A stretch of DNA of 6,356 nucleotides from Thermoplasmata archaeon (GTDB lineage Archaea > Thermoplasmatota > Thermoplasmata > Thermoplasmatales > Thermoplasmataceae): NCBI GenBank assembly GCA_021797055.1, contig JAKAAI010000104.1, forward strand, positions 1 through 6,356. The letters are read 5' to 3'. Below, piece after piece: positions 5,851 through 6,356 of the stretch. Position 1 is the stretch's first letter. Each line of letters begins with the position of its first letter. The position numbers and the translations under genes are program-made. A model generated the notes under the pieces. That model was not told the DNA's origin. It worked only from the letters and a program-made list of their open reading frames with translations, and searched no databases.

Positions 5851-5866
5851 TCTGATCTTTCAGATA
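5849..5866. promoter_or_regulatory. Perfect 7-bp inverted repeat at the winged-helix promoter (candidate operator)
   Basis: TATCTGA (5849-5855), TCTT, TCAGATA (5860-5866) is an 18-bp dyad that begins inside the TATA box and covers the BRE position of the winged-helix gene. A dimeric protein bound here would block TBP/TFB. No second copy was found near the mvaS TATA box, so autoregulation by the adjacent winged-helix protein is the simplest reading. This is inference. Confidence 0.5.
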
Positions 5867-5877
5867 AAGTATTTACC

Positions 5878-5891
5878 ATATTCTTAACCTG
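5878..5891 (-). repeat. Upstream element CAGGTTAAGAATAT, copy 1 (winged-helix side)
   Basis: On the minus strand this 14-mer lies 27 bp upstream of the winged-helix TATA box. It matches 13 of 14 bases of a second copy on the plus strand at 6005-6018. Both copies point toward their own gene. It is a candidate activator-binding site. Confidence 0.5.
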
Positions 5892-6004
5892 CACTGTCAT
5901 GTATGCTTTGGACCCATAGTATTTTTAACTGCGTTGACTTTTCCATCGCTTAATAACAAAAAATACTGGATATCAAATTTGGAAATTTCATGCCATGCAA
6001 TTTA

Positions 6005-6018
6005 CAGGTTAAGGATAT
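6005..6018 (+). repeat. Upstream element CAGGTTAAGGATAT, copy 2 (mvaS side)
   Basis: This is the partner of the 5878-5891 element, inverted relative to it with about 113 bases between. It lies 31 bp upstream of the mvaS TATA box. The surrounding 5892-6049 region is otherwise non-coding. It also contains the symmetrical AAATTTGGAAATTT at 5975-5988. Confidence 0.5.
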
Positions 6019-6049
6019 ATTCGACAATTGCCGAGTTTTGATTCGTTAA

Positions 6050-6059
6050 TTTATTTATA
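6050..6059 (+). promoter_or_regulatory. TATA box of mvaS
   Basis: TTTATTTATA, with centre near 6055, predicts a transcription start near 6081. That leaves a leader of about 10 bases beginning with the AGGTG SD (6081-6085), five bases before the TTG at 6091. The geometry matches that of the divergent winged-helix gene. Confidence 0.65.
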
Positions 6060-6090
6060 CAGAATGGTGTTATCCCCTAAAGGTGTTTAA

Positions 6091-6356
6091 TTGTCAGGGA
6101 TAGTATCGTATGGCTCTTATATTCCCAAATTCAGGATCAAGCCAGATGAAATAGCCAGGGTTTGGGGAGAAGACCCAGATAACATAAGAAATGGAATATA
6201 TATTTTGAGTAAATCTGTTCCAGCTCCAGACGAGGATGTTGCGACGATTTCAGTTGAAGCTGCAAGAAAGGCAGTCAACCGTGGAAAGATCAACCCAAAG
6301 GATATTGGTGCAATTTTCATCGGGTCTGAATCTCATCCTTACGCTGTCAAGCCAAC
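6091..6356 (+). CDS. mvaS: Hydroxymethylglutaryl-CoA synthase, archaeal type, truncated at the window end
   Basis: HMG-CoA synthase condenses acetyl-CoA with acetoacetyl-CoA to HMG-CoA, the committed approach to the mevalonate pathway that supplies isoprenoid chains of archaeal ether lipids. The 88 visible codons start [20 protein letters not shown] and show the family blocks [14 protein letters not shown] (22-35), [20 protein letters not shown] (41-60) and [16 protein letters not shown] (73-88). Glu80 in GSESHP is probably the general acid/base residue; the nucleophilic cysteine lies beyond the window. The start is TTG at 6091, chosen for the AGGTG SD five bases upstream, the TATA box at 6050-6059 and an exact fit of the archaeal N-terminus. 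The archaeal enzyme is about 350 residues, so about three quarters is missing. In many archaea a thiolase and an OB-fold protein follow, but they cannot be seen here. Confidence 0.95.
   Translation, partial: MSGIVSYGSYIPKFRIKPDEIARVWGEDPDNIRNGIYILSKSVPAPDEDVATISVEAARKAVNRGKINPKDIGAIFIGSESHPYAVKP

Noticed and set aside
5829..5900. 23-codon minus-strand frame beginning MTVQVKN
   Set aside because: It runs across the TATA box and dyad of the winged-helix promoter and has no SD.
5990..6049. 19-codon plus-strand frame beginning MPCNLQVKDIF
   Set aside because: It has no SD or placed promoter. Part of its apparent likeness to a minus-strand frame at 5829-5900 (MTVQVKN) comes from the repeated 14-mer, which is better explained as a regulatory site.
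6117..6320. Minus-strand open frame of 67 codons
   Set aside because: It is antisense to the clear N-terminal region of mvaS.

Overview
The window reads as a stretch of an archaeal chromosome, most likely from the Thermoplasmatales or a close euryarchaeal relative. The ribosomal genes run L11-L1-L10, the archaeal order. There is an archaeal-type HMG-CoA synthase, an archaeal pterin kinase (MptE), the archaeal DUF373 membrane family and a DUF929-like secreted protein. TATA boxes lie about 24-27 bases before starts, leaders are very short, and SD motifs (GGAGGT, GGTGA, AGGTG) precede ATG or TTG starts. By eye the base composition is a little above 40% GC. No CRISPR array, insertion sequence, rRNA or tRNA was seen. 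The lineage is an inference from gene content, not a database result.

Layout. Positions 1-1624 (minus) hold the rpl11-rpl1-rpl10 operon, with rpl10 cut by the window start. A short divergent promoter region (1625-1766) separates it from a ComB-type phosphatase (1767-2419, plus), whose ATG is out of frame with the rest of the gene by one base. That gene runs tail to tail, with a 17-base overlap, into mptE (2403-3119, minus). mptE itself overlaps by 11 bases the upstream DUF373 membrane-protein gene (3109-4263, minus), so these two form an operon. A divergent region of about 295 bases (4264-4558) carries the DUF373 promoter, an unassigned structured segment with a possible tiny ORF, and the TATA box of a membrane-anchored DUF929-like protein (4559-5338, plus). 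A non-coding, AT-rich gap (5339-5594) follows, then a 71-residue winged-helix protein (5595-5810, minus). A 280-base divergent promoter region leads to hydroxymethylglutaryl-CoA synthase (6091 to the window end, plus).

How it fits together. Three ordinary functions are represented: ribosome stalk and L1-stalk proteins, pterin cofactor synthesis, and the entry to the mevalonate pathway that supplies isoprenoid lipids. The part most worth attention is 5811-6090. The small winged-helix gene and mvaS are transcribed divergently. Each has a near-identical 14-base element in the same orientation relative to its own gene and at a similar distance upstream of its TATA box. The winged-helix promoter additionally carries a perfect 7-bp inverted repeat abutting its TATA box. 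This looks like a small regulatory module, possibly controlling lipid precursor synthesis. The other anomaly is the one-base frame conflict at the start of comB.
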